This document shows positions 33,789 through 41,947 of a stretch of DNA of 52,851 nt, piece by piece. The number at the start of each line of letters is the position of its first letter. Position 1 is the stretch's first letter. The position numbers and the translations under genes were made by a program. Below the pieces are notes generated by a model. That model saw only the letters and a list, made by a program, of their open reading frames with translations. It made no database searches and was not told the DNA's origin. Location: contig NZ_KN708638.1 of the NCBI RefSeq assembly GCF_000805335.1, forward strand, positions 7,484,134-7,536,984, read 5' to 3'. This DNA is from Streptomyces sp. CT34. GTDB lineage: Bacteria > Actinomycetota > Actinomycetes > Streptomycetales > Streptomycetaceae.

Positions 33789-34316
33789 TCAGCGTCCGAG
33801 ATCGGCGTAGCGCACGACCTGGATGGCGAGCCCGATGACCATGGCCGCCTCTGCCACCGAGACCAGGATCAGCCACCACTGCATCGGACCGAGCAGCCAA
33901 TAGACGGTGAGCGCTGCGAGCGGGGCCACGCAGAAGGTCAGGAGATCCACGACGAGCTGAATCCGCTTGCGGGAGTGACGATGCGTGTCGCGACGGTGTG
34001 CGGATTCCCAACCGAAGACCTTGGTTCGTTCTGGTGTGAGTTCCTTGAGACGGGGGGCCAGTTCATCTCGTATATAGCGGCCAACGGCCGAGATCTTCTC
34101 GTCGTTGACCAGGTAGGTCCAGCCGAGCATGACCGACAGGGGTGGCAGCATGAGCAGCAGTTCGAGATGGCCGCCCCGGGCCAGCGTCGAGCCGACGACC
34201 GCTGCCATGACGCCGAGGGTGGCATAAATGAGGTTGTCGCGGAAGCCGATACGGGCCCGCTGTTCCTGCTTGATCTGTTCGTACTCGGCGAGCAGGAGTT
34301 GACCGGTGTCGATCAC
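33789..34316 (-). CDS. small integral membrane protein, last gene of the helicase operon
   Basis: 175 residues. Four hydrophobic segments are arranged as two hairpins: LIYATLGVMAAVVGSTLA / LLLMLPPLSVMLGWTYLV, then a basic cytoplasmic stretch (ERTKVFGWESAHRRDTHRHS), then LLTFCVAPLAALTVYWLL / LILVSVAEAAMVIGLAIQV. The GTG start overlaps the previous stop (GTGA), so it is translationally coupled. No family recognised. In a defence operon, such a protein could be the membrane-acting or anchoring component. Confidence 0.75.
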   Translation of the reverse strand: MIDTGQLLLAEYEQIKQEQRARIGFRDNLIYATLGVMAAVVGSTLARGGHLELLLMLPPLSVMLGWTYLVNDEKISAVGRYIRDELAPRLKELTPERTKVFGWESAHRRDTHRHSRKRIQLVVDLLTFCVAPLAALTVYWLLGPMQWWLILVSVAEAAMVIGLAIQVVRYADLGR

Positions 34317-35527
34317 TGTTGTTCATTCTCCAGTCGGGCCAATTGGGCCGCCAGGGCTCTGAGGCCGGTTTTCTCGGCGCCGCTACGGAGCCGGGACAGA
34401 TCGGGGAACTCCAGGCGCAGTTGGCGGGCCAGGCGCGCGATGGCTTCCTCCGCTTCCTGCCGGGTGACCTGCCGCCGAGAGCCGAGGCGCTGGTCCAGAC
34501 GTTCCAACAGAGCGTGCTTGCGTGGCGTCTCCGCAGGGCACCACACCCGGAAGAAGCGGTGGCCCGCCATGCGGTAGGTGCCGATTCGGGACACCGGGAG
34601 CCCGTTCTCGCCGAAGGCGGTGGCGGGCAGCGCGACCGACCAGGTGCCGTCCTCGTCCTGCTCCGGGGCGACCGAGTCGATGCCCTGGTCCCGGAGCCAG
34701 TTCCGGGCAGTCCGCAGAACGCGCTCGTCCGCCTCCTCGCCCCCCTCCTCGTTGTCGAGGGCACTGATCAGCTCTGGAGCACGGGCGCAGAGCTCGCTGA
34801 GCTCCGGGTCGTGCGCGGCCCCTGCCCCTGCCTGGCCGTAGACCAGAAGTCCCTTCCGGCCGCGCACCAGATAGACCGGTAGGAAGACGAGCTTCTCGCC
34901 CAGGCTCTCCAGTGAGTCCAGGGCGACGGGCAGATTGAACCGGGCCCGATCCTTGCGCTCCTTGAGCCGGTCCAGGGCTGAGCGGTCGAAGCCGGATGTC
35001 ACGTGGATCGGGGTGAAGCGCGGGTAGCTGTCGCTTCGCGTCGCCCCGGCCAGTTCGTCAGCGGACAGCAGGGTCACGACATCTTCGTCGTAGTGGGCCC
35101 GGGGCAGCGGGGTGCAACTCAGGGCCTCGAAGTACAGCCTGCGGCGGTCTTGATGGGTGATCACATAGCGGATGTCGTCGTCCACGGAGCGCTGCCCCAG
35201 TGGCGTCAGGGAGAGACGGCCCGCGGACTCGTGAAGATGGCCGATCGCGGTCAGAAAGCGCACGGCCTGCGCGACCAGGGCACGGTCCAGGGCGAAGAAC
35301 GCGGCGAGTTCGTCGACCGTGTGCAGGGCGCCGTGACGCAGCCCGCGCTCAAGGAAGCGGTCGATGAGGAAGAAGTCCTCACCCTCGGTGATGTCGGCGC
35401 GGATCTCCACCTGCCAGACCGGCAGCAGAAGAGCGTAGAGCCGTGTGGGGACGATGCTTTTGCCGAAGGCGGCATCCTCCAGGACCCGCTCCTCGGGGAA
35501 GGGCATCAGGCGCTGGGCGGTGGTCAT
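34313..35527 (-). CDS. unknown protein with winged-helix-like N-terminal region
   Basis: 404 residues, ATG at 35527 with GGAAGGAGA upstream and a 4-base overlap (ATGA) with the helicase. Residues 45-115 (DFFLIDRFLERGLRHGALHT, VDELAAFFALDRALVAQAVR, LTPLGQRSVDDD) look like a winged helix. The middle part carries a strand-rich region, and the end (VTRQEAEEAIARLARQLRLE) is helical. No catalytic motif seen. The strict coupling suggests it forms a complex with the helicase. Confidence 0.75.
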   Translation of the reverse strand: MTTAQRLMPFPEERVLEDAAFGKSIVPTRLYALLLPVWQVEIRADITEGEDFFLIDRFLERGLRHGALHTVDELAAFFALDRALVAQAVRFLTAIGHLHESAGRLSLTPLGQRSVDDDIRYVITHQDRRRLYFEALSCTPLPRAHYDEDVVTLLSADELAGATRSDSYPRFTPIHVTSGFDRSALDRLKERKDRARFNLPVALDSLESLGEKLVFLPVYLVRGRKGLLVYGQAGAGAAHDPELSELCARAPELISALDNEEGGEEADERVLRTARNWLRDQGIDSVAPEQDEDGTWSVALPATAFGENGLPVSRIGTYRMAGHRFFRVWCPAETPRKHALLERLDQRLGSRRQVTRQEAEEAIARLARQLRLEFPDLSRLRSGAEKTGLRALAAQLARLENEQQ

Positions 35528-38500
35528 GGCCGGTCTCCTTCCGAGGCCGGGCCGACGCCGTGCGCCAGGTCCGGGACGACTTCGTCGAGCGCCGTCATGA
35601 CGTCCCGGTAATCCCGCAGGTCGCCGCAGTCGAGCAGATGCCGGTGCAGGTCCTCGATGAGAGCGCGGAAGCCGGGGTCGTCTGCACGAAGCAGGGTGCT
35701 CAGGTCGCCTGTCAGCACCAACTGGCTCTTGGCGCGAGTGAAGGCGACGTTGGCGCGGCGCAGCTCTTTGAGAAAACCGATCCGGCCTTCGGGATTGCTG
35801 CGCGTGAAGCCGTAGAGGACGACCTCGCGCTCCCCTCCCTGGTAGGAGTCGACGCTTCCGACCGAGGCATCCGCGAGCTGGGAGTCGCCGATCAATGGGG
35901 TGAGGTGCTGGACGACCTCCAAGCGCTGTGCCAGGTAGGGGACGATCACCACCCACTCGGAACCCCGCCCGTGGTAAAAGGCGGCGAGGCGGGCCAGCAG
36001 ACGCGCCTCACAGGTGTTGAAGGAGCCCCTGCGGCCGCGGCTCTCGGTCCGGCGTCCGTCCGACTCGCGACGTACGTGGTCGGGCAGTGCGGCGGTGTCG
36101 ACGAAAGCCATCGGGCTCGCGAACAAGGGGTCGGCGTGCCGGTGTTCCTTCTCGGTGAGCAACGCTCCCCGGTAGAAGGCGGCCGAGATGAAGTCGGCCA
36201 CCTCGGCGGGCATCCGACGCTGCCGGGTCAGCTGGACGATGTGGGAAGAGGGCAGTTCGGCACGCAGTTGCTCCAAGGCGCTCTGCGAAATGAGCCGGAG
36301 CAGTTCGGGGTCGCCGATGTCTTGTCCCCATTCGGCCACCGCGGAGTCGAGGAACGGCGGCAGTTGTCGGTCATCGCCGACCAGGACACCGCGGCGGACC
36401 CGGCTCAGTGGCACCAGCGCGTCCGCGACACTGATCTGGCCGGCTTCGTCGACGATCCCCAAGTCGAAATCGACACCGGACAGTTCGGACCGGGAGGCGG
36501 TCCCGATGCAGGTGGCGCCGACCACCTGGGCATAGCGGACGAGTTCGGGCACCAGTTGACCCGTGTCCTGGCCGATCGCGGCTTGCCATTGCCGGGTGAG
36601 TTTCTGGCGTTCGGAGAGGAGCGGCAGCCATGCTTCCAACTGTCGGTGCAGGGCGTGGAGGGCGCCTGCCGCATCGGCCGGATCCGCCGGCCGAGTGGGC
36701 GTGGGCACGCCCGCCATGACCGTGCCGAGCACCCGGACGACCATGTCGGCAGCCTCGTAGGCGGAGTGCAGGCTCTCGCTGAGCCGACGCTCTGCCGCCT
36801 GACGGGCGGCCAGCGCCGAGCCGACGGCGGGGTCCTCGCGGACCGCGCGGTCCGCCTCGGCGCTCGCTGCTTCGGTCTGCCGGCGCAGCTCAGGGCTCTG
36901 GGCATCCAACCGTTGGATCTCGTGCGACGCCGCGGTGAGTTCTTCTTCGCCACGGCGAGCCCGGGACCGGTGCAGTCGACCGGTCAATCGGGCGTTGGAA
37001 CGCTGCCGCTCGGACAGCACCTTCGCCTGGAGCCGCAAAACCCGTTCGGCGAGTTTCTGCCGGGCCACCGCCCTTTCGTTCTCCTCGCGTCGGAGTGAAT
37101 CCAGCCGCTCCCGGGCCGGTGCACTGGCCGCTTCGATCGCGTCTTGCAGACGCAGGGCCGCGGCCTTCTCGTTCCGGGTGAGGTCGTCGACGTCGCGGAG
37201 CCGGGCGGCGAGCTCTGCCGTCCATGGCGCGGCTGCCTCCGCCTCTTGGTACGCCTGCGTGCGCTGGAGCATGGCGTGTCGGATTCCCTCGGAAAGATTC
37301 TCCGACTGTTCTTCCAGGAGGAGTGGTTTCACATCGACGTGGACCTTGCTCTCGTCCCCGACCCGGATCACCACGAGATCCCGTGGCAGCCGGGCCAGGA
37401 CGTTGTCCACGGCGCGGTTGGTGTGGGAGGTGACGAGGACTCGGCCGCCGCCGGTGGCGGCCGTCAGGGCGGTGGTGTGGGCGATCTCGGTGATGGTCCG
37501 GGTCTTGCCGGTACCGGGCGGGCCGAGCACCACCAGCAGGTCCTCGGTGGTCAACGCCCTGCGAAACGCGTCGAGTTGTTCGGGGTCGAGCTCCTCATGC
37601 GGCCGCGCGGTCGTGGCCGGGATGTTGCGTACGCGGTGCTCGACCAGTGCCGGGAGGAGCCCCGGGTTCTTGGTGTCTCCTGCGCGGAGGGCCGCTACCG
37701 CCTGCCGCTGCTTGTTGAAGACCACGTTGCTTGGGATCAGCTCCAGCGCGCCGCGCGTCGGCAGCCGTTCCCACGACGTGGGATGGTCGAAGCGGACGGT
37801 GACGGAACTTCCCGTCGTCCGGCTCACCTTGCCGCGGGTCTCCGTATCGCCCTGAATGCGGACGAAGGCGCCGACTGCTGGCACCCCAGGCCCGATGAGC
37901 TGGAATTCGTATGCAGACTGCGGAGTACTGCTACGCCTGCCGCCGGTGGCCGTCAGGCGCTGATACGGGAAGGGGGCGGCCTCGCGCTCTTCTCGGGTGG
38001 TGATCTCCTCGGTTGCGTCGATGAGCCTGTCCACCGTGCGGAGGAACTCCGACTGGTCTGCGCTGATGGAGGCGGCCTCTGGCTGCTGCGTCTGCGATTG
38101 TCCGAGCCGCTGCCAGGCCCCTTCAAGGTCCTGCCACTGGGAGTCCGAGCCCTCCGGCACCGCCCTCAGCTCGAATACCATCTGCCAGGCGGGAGGGCGC
38201 ACGAGGAGACAGGACCGAGCAAGACGCGCGTGGTCGGCGAGGCGCAGCGGGTCGATGTGCTTGACGAAGTAGCCGGTGCCTCGGTTCGTCGCCTCGAGGC
38301 GTAGTCGGTACGTACGTGTGTGGACCAGCAAGGATGGTTTGTACCTGCCGTTTCCGGAGCTGACGCTCACGGCAGCACCGCCATCGAGCTGGTTCAAATC
38401 GTGGATGATCTGTGGGACGTCGGGCGGCAGCCCGGCGCTGGATTCGGCTTTCGCACGGAGCTGTTCGTCCAGCGTGCGCCCCGGGACGAGTACCAGCGGA

Positions 38501-38529
38501 GCGCGTAAGGCGACGGTGGTGACAGACAA
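35524..38529 (-). CDS. UPF1/DNA2-like superfamily 1 helicase
   Basis: 1001 residues. It has an N-terminal beta-rich region (about 1-270), helicase motif I GPPGTGKT (336-343) and Ia VTSHTNRAVDNVLARL, then a long coiled-coil insertion (about 420-590). Motif II DEAGQ (694-698), motif III GDDRQLPP (718-725), motif V SVDSYQGGE (892-900) and motif VI NVAFTRAK (927-934) follow. This is the COG1112-type UPF1-like arrangement. No nuclease domain is visible at the C-terminus. TTG start at 38529 with GAGGAG 5 bases upstream; only 9 bp separate it from the gene before. Confidence 0.92.
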   Translation of the reverse strand: MSVTTVALRAPLVLVPGRTLDEQLRAKAESSAGLPPDVPQIIHDLNQLDGGAAVSVSSGNGRYKPSLLVHTRTYRLRLEATNRGTGYFVKHIDPLRLADHARLARSCLLVRPPAWQMVFELRAVPEGSDSQWQDLEGAWQRLGQSQTQQPEAASISADQSEFLRTVDRLIDATEEITTREEREAAPFPYQRLTATGGRRSSTPQSAYEFQLIGPGVPAVGAFVRIQGDTETRGKVSRTTGSSVTVRFDHPTSWERLPTRGALELIPSNVVFNKQRQAVAALRAGDTKNPGLLPALVEHRVRNIPATTARPHEELDPEQLDAFRRALTTEDLLVVLGPPGTGKTRTITEIAHTTALTAATGGGRVLVTSHTNRAVDNVLARLPRDLVVIRVGDESKVHVDVKPLLLEEQSENLSEGIRHAMLQRTQAYQEAEAAAPWTAELAARLRDVDDLTRNEKAAALRLQDAIEAASAPARERLDSLRREENERAVARQKLAERVLRLQAKVLSERQRSNARLTGRLHRSRARRGEEELTAASHEIQRLDAQSPELRRQTEAASAEADRAVREDPAVGSALAARQAAERRLSESLHSAYEAADMVVRVLGTVMAGVPTPTRPADPADAAGALHALHRQLEAWLPLLSERQKLTRQWQAAIGQDTGQLVPELVRYAQVVGATCIGTASRSELSGVDFDLGIVDEAGQISVADALVPLSRVRRGVLVGDDRQLPPFLDSAVAEWGQDIGDPELLRLISQSALEQLRAELPSSHIVQLTRQRRMPAEVADFISAAFYRGALLTEKEHRHADPLFASPMAFVDTAALPDHVRRESDGRRTESRGRRGSFNTCEARLLARLAAFYHGRGSEWVVIVPYLAQRLEVVQHLTPLIGDSQLADASVGSVDSYQGGEREVVLYGFTRSNPEGRIGFLKELRRANVAFTRAKSQLVLTGDLSTLLRADDPGFRALIEDLHRHLLDCGDLRDYRDVMTALDEVVPDLAHGVGPASEGDRP

Positions 38530-38538
38530 CGGCGCTCC

Positions 38539-40248
38539 TCAGCGCTGGGGCGGCGGGACGGACGTCAGTTCGCGGGCTGCGGCGAGCAAGGCGAGACGCA
38601 GTGTGCGGACACCTGGGCGCGCGGCCGGGTCCTGTTGCAGTGCGCCGCTGACCGCGTGGCCGAGGCTGGCTGGCACGGAGGCCGAAGGGCGGTAGGCAGG
38701 CAGCCCGGGGACGGGTGGTCGGCCGGCCAGCGCTTGGTACAGCAGCGCTCCTACTTGGTAGACATCGGTGGCGGGTCCGGGGCGGACACCGGAGCCGTAC
38801 CGCTGCTCAGGAGCCTGATAGGGCCCGGGGTTCTCGCCCGGGCGGGGTGGCACGGCGGCGAGGCCGAAGTCCCGCAGCGCCGTGTGCGACCGGTTCATGA
38901 CGACTGAGGTCGGCCGGAGCGCGCGGTGTGAGAACCCCTCGCCGCTCAACCGATCGAGCACGACGGCGACCTCGGCGAGCCCCGTCACGATCGTCCACAG
39001 CCGCATTGGGTCCGTCGGCGCTGGCGGCTCGGGCAGCAGGTCGTGCAGGGTCGGCAGGGGCCGGCCGAGCTTCGCGTCGGCCGGCCAGGTCAGGGCCAGG
39101 GTGACTGTGTTCCCGTGACGGGCCAGCTGTACGACGTCGGGGCCACGGAAGGCACGACACAGCTTGGCCTCCTGCTCGAGTGCGGCCAGAGGGTCGAAGC
39201 CCGGGCCCGGCAGTGGCTGTGCGCACTCGACCTGGCGCAACCAGACGTAGGAACCGCGGGAGGCCTGGCCGGATACCACACGTGCCACTGCCTGACGCCG
39301 TACCACGTCGCCGTCCCGCGACTCCTGGAGGAGGTCCTCGGGCCCTTCGTACAGCAGGTATTCCCGTTCTTCGACTTCGACGACGGGCCGACTGTCCCAG
39401 GCTGTGGGGCTGGACAGGCGGTCGGGTCCGGACACCGTTACGACAGGGGGTCCCGGGGGCCGCTCTTGGGCCGGTCGCCCGACGGGGCGCAAGTCGCGCA
39501 GCACCCGCAGCGCGAAGGCGGCGGCGTGCCGTGACGCCGTCTCCTGAGAGCCCGCGGCGTCGGACGCGGCCTTGCCGGGGCCGGCGAAGTCGCTGATACC
39601 GCGAACCGACAGCATGCGCACCGTGCGGTGCATGCCGGCCGCGTGCGCGACGCCCTGGCTCTCCATGTCGACGGCCACGGCGTCGTTGTAGTGGCTGCGG
39701 ATGCGGCGGGCCGTCTCGGATTCCCGGGAACCGATAAGGACGTCGCCCGAAGCGATCGGCTCGAAGTGAACCTGGGGTGGCGCGACGGGCTGCGGCCCTG
39801 GGGTGAGGAAGGCCCACGGCTTGTTGCGGCGGGCGGAGCGCACCAGCTGATCCATGTCGTGCGACGGTCGCCAGGCGTCGGGCCGGGCCTCGAACCCGTC
39901 TACGCTTTCCCGACCGCCTTGATAGTCGTAGACCTTCCTGGCGACCACGACGTCACCGAGGCGGATGTTGTCCTTGAGCGCACCGGCGACGCCGACGAAG
40001 AACACGGCCTCGGCGTCGAAGTACTCGATCGCGGGCTGCGTGACGAGCGCGGCGCGGGTGTTGGTGGGGCCCGTCTCGGCCAGAGCCACTTCCCAGTTGA
40101 GGCCGGGTATTCGGCCGACGTCGAGGAGGGTGCCCTGCGGCAGCTCGATCTCGCGAACGTCCTCCAGGTGCTGGCGGACCGCCTCGTACTCCACCTGTAG
40201 GGCGGTGAGCACGACCACAGTGGGCCGCCGACTCCTTGCTCCCCCCAA
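38539..40248 (-). CDS. nucleosidase-pseudokinase fusion protein
   Basis: 569 residues with two modules. Residues 1-255 are a nucleoside phosphorylase/MTA-SAH nucleosidase fold: VVVLTALQVEYEAVRQHL, FFVGVAGALKDNIRLGDVVV, the ribose-binding VDMES (193-197) and the catalytic Asp220 in GISDFA. Residues about 290-560 are kinase-like: HRALRPTSV replaces HRDLKPxN (the catalytic Asp is missing), while RDFGLA, QAPEQ and DVYQVG remain. I therefore call it a pseudokinase. The TTG at 40248 with AAGGGG upstream is the likely start; GTGs at 40221 and 40215 are alternatives. It is the first gene of the four-gene operon. Confidence 0.85.
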   Translation of the reverse strand: MGGARSRRPTVVVLTALQVEYEAVRQHLEDVREIELPQGTLLDVGRIPGLNWEVALAETGPTNTRAALVTQPAIEYFDAEAVFFVGVAGALKDNIRLGDVVVARKVYDYQGGRESVDGFEARPDAWRPSHDMDQLVRSARRNKPWAFLTPGPQPVAPPQVHFEPIASGDVLIGSRESETARRIRSHYNDAVAVDMESQGVAHAAGMHRTVRMLSVRGISDFAGPGKAASDAAGSQETASRHAAAFALRVLRDLRPVGRPAQERPPGPPVVTVSGPDRLSSPTAWDSRPVVEVEEREYLLYEGPEDLLQESRDGDVVRRQAVARVVSGQASRGSYVWLRQVECAQPLPGPGFDPLAALEQEAKLCRAFRGPDVVQLARHGNTVTLALTWPADAKLGRPLPTLHDLLPEPPAPTDPMRLWTIVTGLAEVAVVLDRLSGEGFSHRALRPTSVVMNRSHTALRDFGLAAVPPRPGENPGPYQAPEQRYGSGVRPGPATDVYQVGALLYQALAGRPPVPGLPAYRPSASVPASLGHAVSGALQQDPAARPGVRTLRLALLAAARELTSVPPPQR

Positions 40249-40495
40249 CGTAACCCCTTACCTTCACGGGATCTGCGACTCCACCCCCGGCTCCCGCCGA
40301 CGAATCCGTCCGGCACCAGAGGCGGAGCGAAGGACCACTCTAGCCCGTACGTCCCGGAGCCCATTCGAGAACCAGTTGACTCCGTCGACGCACCTGGGCG
40401 TGACACTACGGACGGCATGGTCCCGGTGCGGTGTCCGCCTGGTGCGGTTCGCTCTTGCTTCTTTCGTTCATGGGCTGACGTGTTGGCTGCGAGCG
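40249..40495. other. spacer with the promoter of the nucleosidase-helicase operon
   Basis: About 250 bp upstream of the nucleosidase gene. No ORF with coding bias. The leftward promoter must lie here but I cannot choose one -10 box. Confidence 0.35.
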
Positions 40496-40535
40496 CTGGG
40501 CTGCCGCGGGAGCCGGGGCTCGGGCGGCAGCCCAG
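40496..40535 (-). terminator. strong terminator downstream of the ammonium transporter genes
   Basis: CTGGGCTGCCGC (40496-40507) pairs perfectly with GCGGCAGCCCAG (40524-40535). Inside the loop GAGCC and GGCTC pair again, giving about 17 bp of stem in an extended hairpin. It lies 24 bp after the stop of the last amt gene. Confidence 0.8.
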
Positions 40536-40558
40536 GGTGGGTGGTGACGTTCAGGTGA

Positions 40559-41908
40559 TCAGTCGCGCGGCTGCTTCGGGGCGTCGGACGCCAGGAGGCG
40601 GCGGACCTGGTCGAGGAGTGCGCTTGCGTCCGGCTCGGACGTGCCCTCGTCGAGACCGCTGCCGCGGAGGGCGTCGGCGATTTCCTTGAACTGGACGTCC
40701 CAGTCGTTCTGGTAGACCTGCTCGTGTTCCTCGGCCCCGTGCGCCTGGCGGAGGCCGATGGTGCGGTCGACCAGCTTGCCGATCAGTGCGGTCATGGCGA
40801 ACGAGAACAGGCCGATGACCAGCACGGCCACCAGCTGTTTGCCGAGCAGGTCCCAGCCGCCGCCGTAGAGCAGGCCCTTCTTGCCGGTCATCGTTCCGGT
40901 CGCCGCGAGGCCGACCATCACCATGCCGAACAGCCCGCCCCAGCCGTGGATGCCGACCACGTCCAGGGTGTCGTCGACTCCGAAGCGGTACTTCCAGCTG
41001 ATCGCGAAGGCGCAGGTCAGACCGGCCAGGAAACCGATCGCCACGGCCCAGAACGGGGTCACATCGCCGGCGGCCGGGGTCATCGCGACCATGCCGGTGA
41101 CGGCGCCCATGCTGATGTCGAGCAGACCGACCTGGCGGGTGCGCCAGTAGCTGGTCACCGCCCAGCCCGCCATGGCGGCACCGGCGGCGAACTGGGTGTT
41201 GACGAAGCCCATCGCCGCCGCCCCCGGCACGCCGAGGGAGGAGCCGGTGTTGAAGCCGAACCAGCCGAACCACAGCAGGGACAGGCCGATGACCACCAGC
41301 GGCAGGTTGTGCGGGCGGATCGGCTGGCGCTCGAAGTCCGCACGCCGCCCGGCGACCGCGGCGAGCGCCAAGCCGGCCGCGCCGGAGGCGAGTTCGACCA
41401 CCGTACCGCCGGAGAAGTCGACGGCCCCGAGGTGCTCGGACACCCAGCCGTCGGGTGCGAAGACCCAGTGCGCCATCGGGACGTAGACGAGCAGGGTCCA
41501 GGCGCAGACGAAGACCAGCCAGCCGTTCATCTTGGCGCGTCCCGCCACCGAGCCGCTGATCAGCGCGACCGTCACGATGGCGAAGGACATGTGGAAGACC
41601 GAGAAGGTGACCGTGGGTATGCCGCCGGTGCTGCTCTCCAGGCCCACGCCGGACATGAAGACATGGCCGAGCCCGCCGATCAGCCCGAGCCCGCCGGCGT
41701 CCCTGCCGAAGGCGAGGGAGTAGCCGAGTGCGAACCAGATGATGCTGACCAGCACCACACAGCCGAAGCACATCTTGAGCATGGTGATGACCTGTCCGGT
41801 CTTGACCATGCCGCCGTAGAAGAAGGCCAGTCCCGGGGCCATGAGCAGCACCATGGCCGCGGCCATGATCAGCCAGGAGGCGTTGCCCGTGTCGAAGATG
41901 TGGGGCAT
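40559..41908 (-). CDS. ammonium transporter (Amt), second of a tandem pair
   Basis: A 449-residue, 11-TM ammonium channel. Family marks include ALVMLMxPGLAFFYGGMV near the start (here AMVLLMAPGLAFFYGGMV), the VPMAHWVFAPDGW loop, and DTLDVVGIHGWGG containing the second pore His. At the first twin-His position Glu is found (GGTVVELASGAAGL), a change known from fungal Mep1/Mep3. The cytosolic tail (about 400-449) has an acidic amphipathic helix (SALLDQVRRLL). GAGGAA precedes the ATG. It is co-transcribed with the next amt (39-bp gap). No glnK or glnD is adjacent. Confidence 0.93.
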   Translation of the reverse strand: MPHIFDTGNASWLIMAAAMVLLMAPGLAFFYGGMVKTGQVITMLKMCFGCVVLVSIIWFALGYSLAFGRDAGGLGLIGGLGHVFMSGVGLESSTGGIPTVTFSVFHMSFAIVTVALISGSVAGRAKMNGWLVFVCAWTLLVYVPMAHWVFAPDGWVSEHLGAVDFSGGTVVELASGAAGLALAAVAGRRADFERQPIRPHNLPLVVIGLSLLWFGWFGFNTGSSLGVPGAAAMGFVNTQFAAGAAMAGWAVTSYWRTRQVGLLDISMGAVTGMVAMTPAAGDVTPFWAVAIGFLAGLTCAFAISWKYRFGVDDTLDVVGIHGWGGLFGMVMVGLAATGTMTGKKGLLYGGGWDLLGKQLVAVLVIGLFSFAMTALIGKLVDRTIGLRQAHGAEEHEQVYQNDWDVQFKEIADALRGSGLDEGTSEPDASALLDQVRRLLASDAPKQPRD

Positions 41909-41947
41909 GTCAGTTCCTCGATTCGACGGGCCGAGGGTGAGCAGTCG

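Noticed and set aside
38529..38539. Possible frameshift joining the nucleosidase-pseudokinase and the helicase into one protein
   Set aside because: A clean stop, a 9-bp gap and a proper GAGGAG site before the TTG start support two separate genes.
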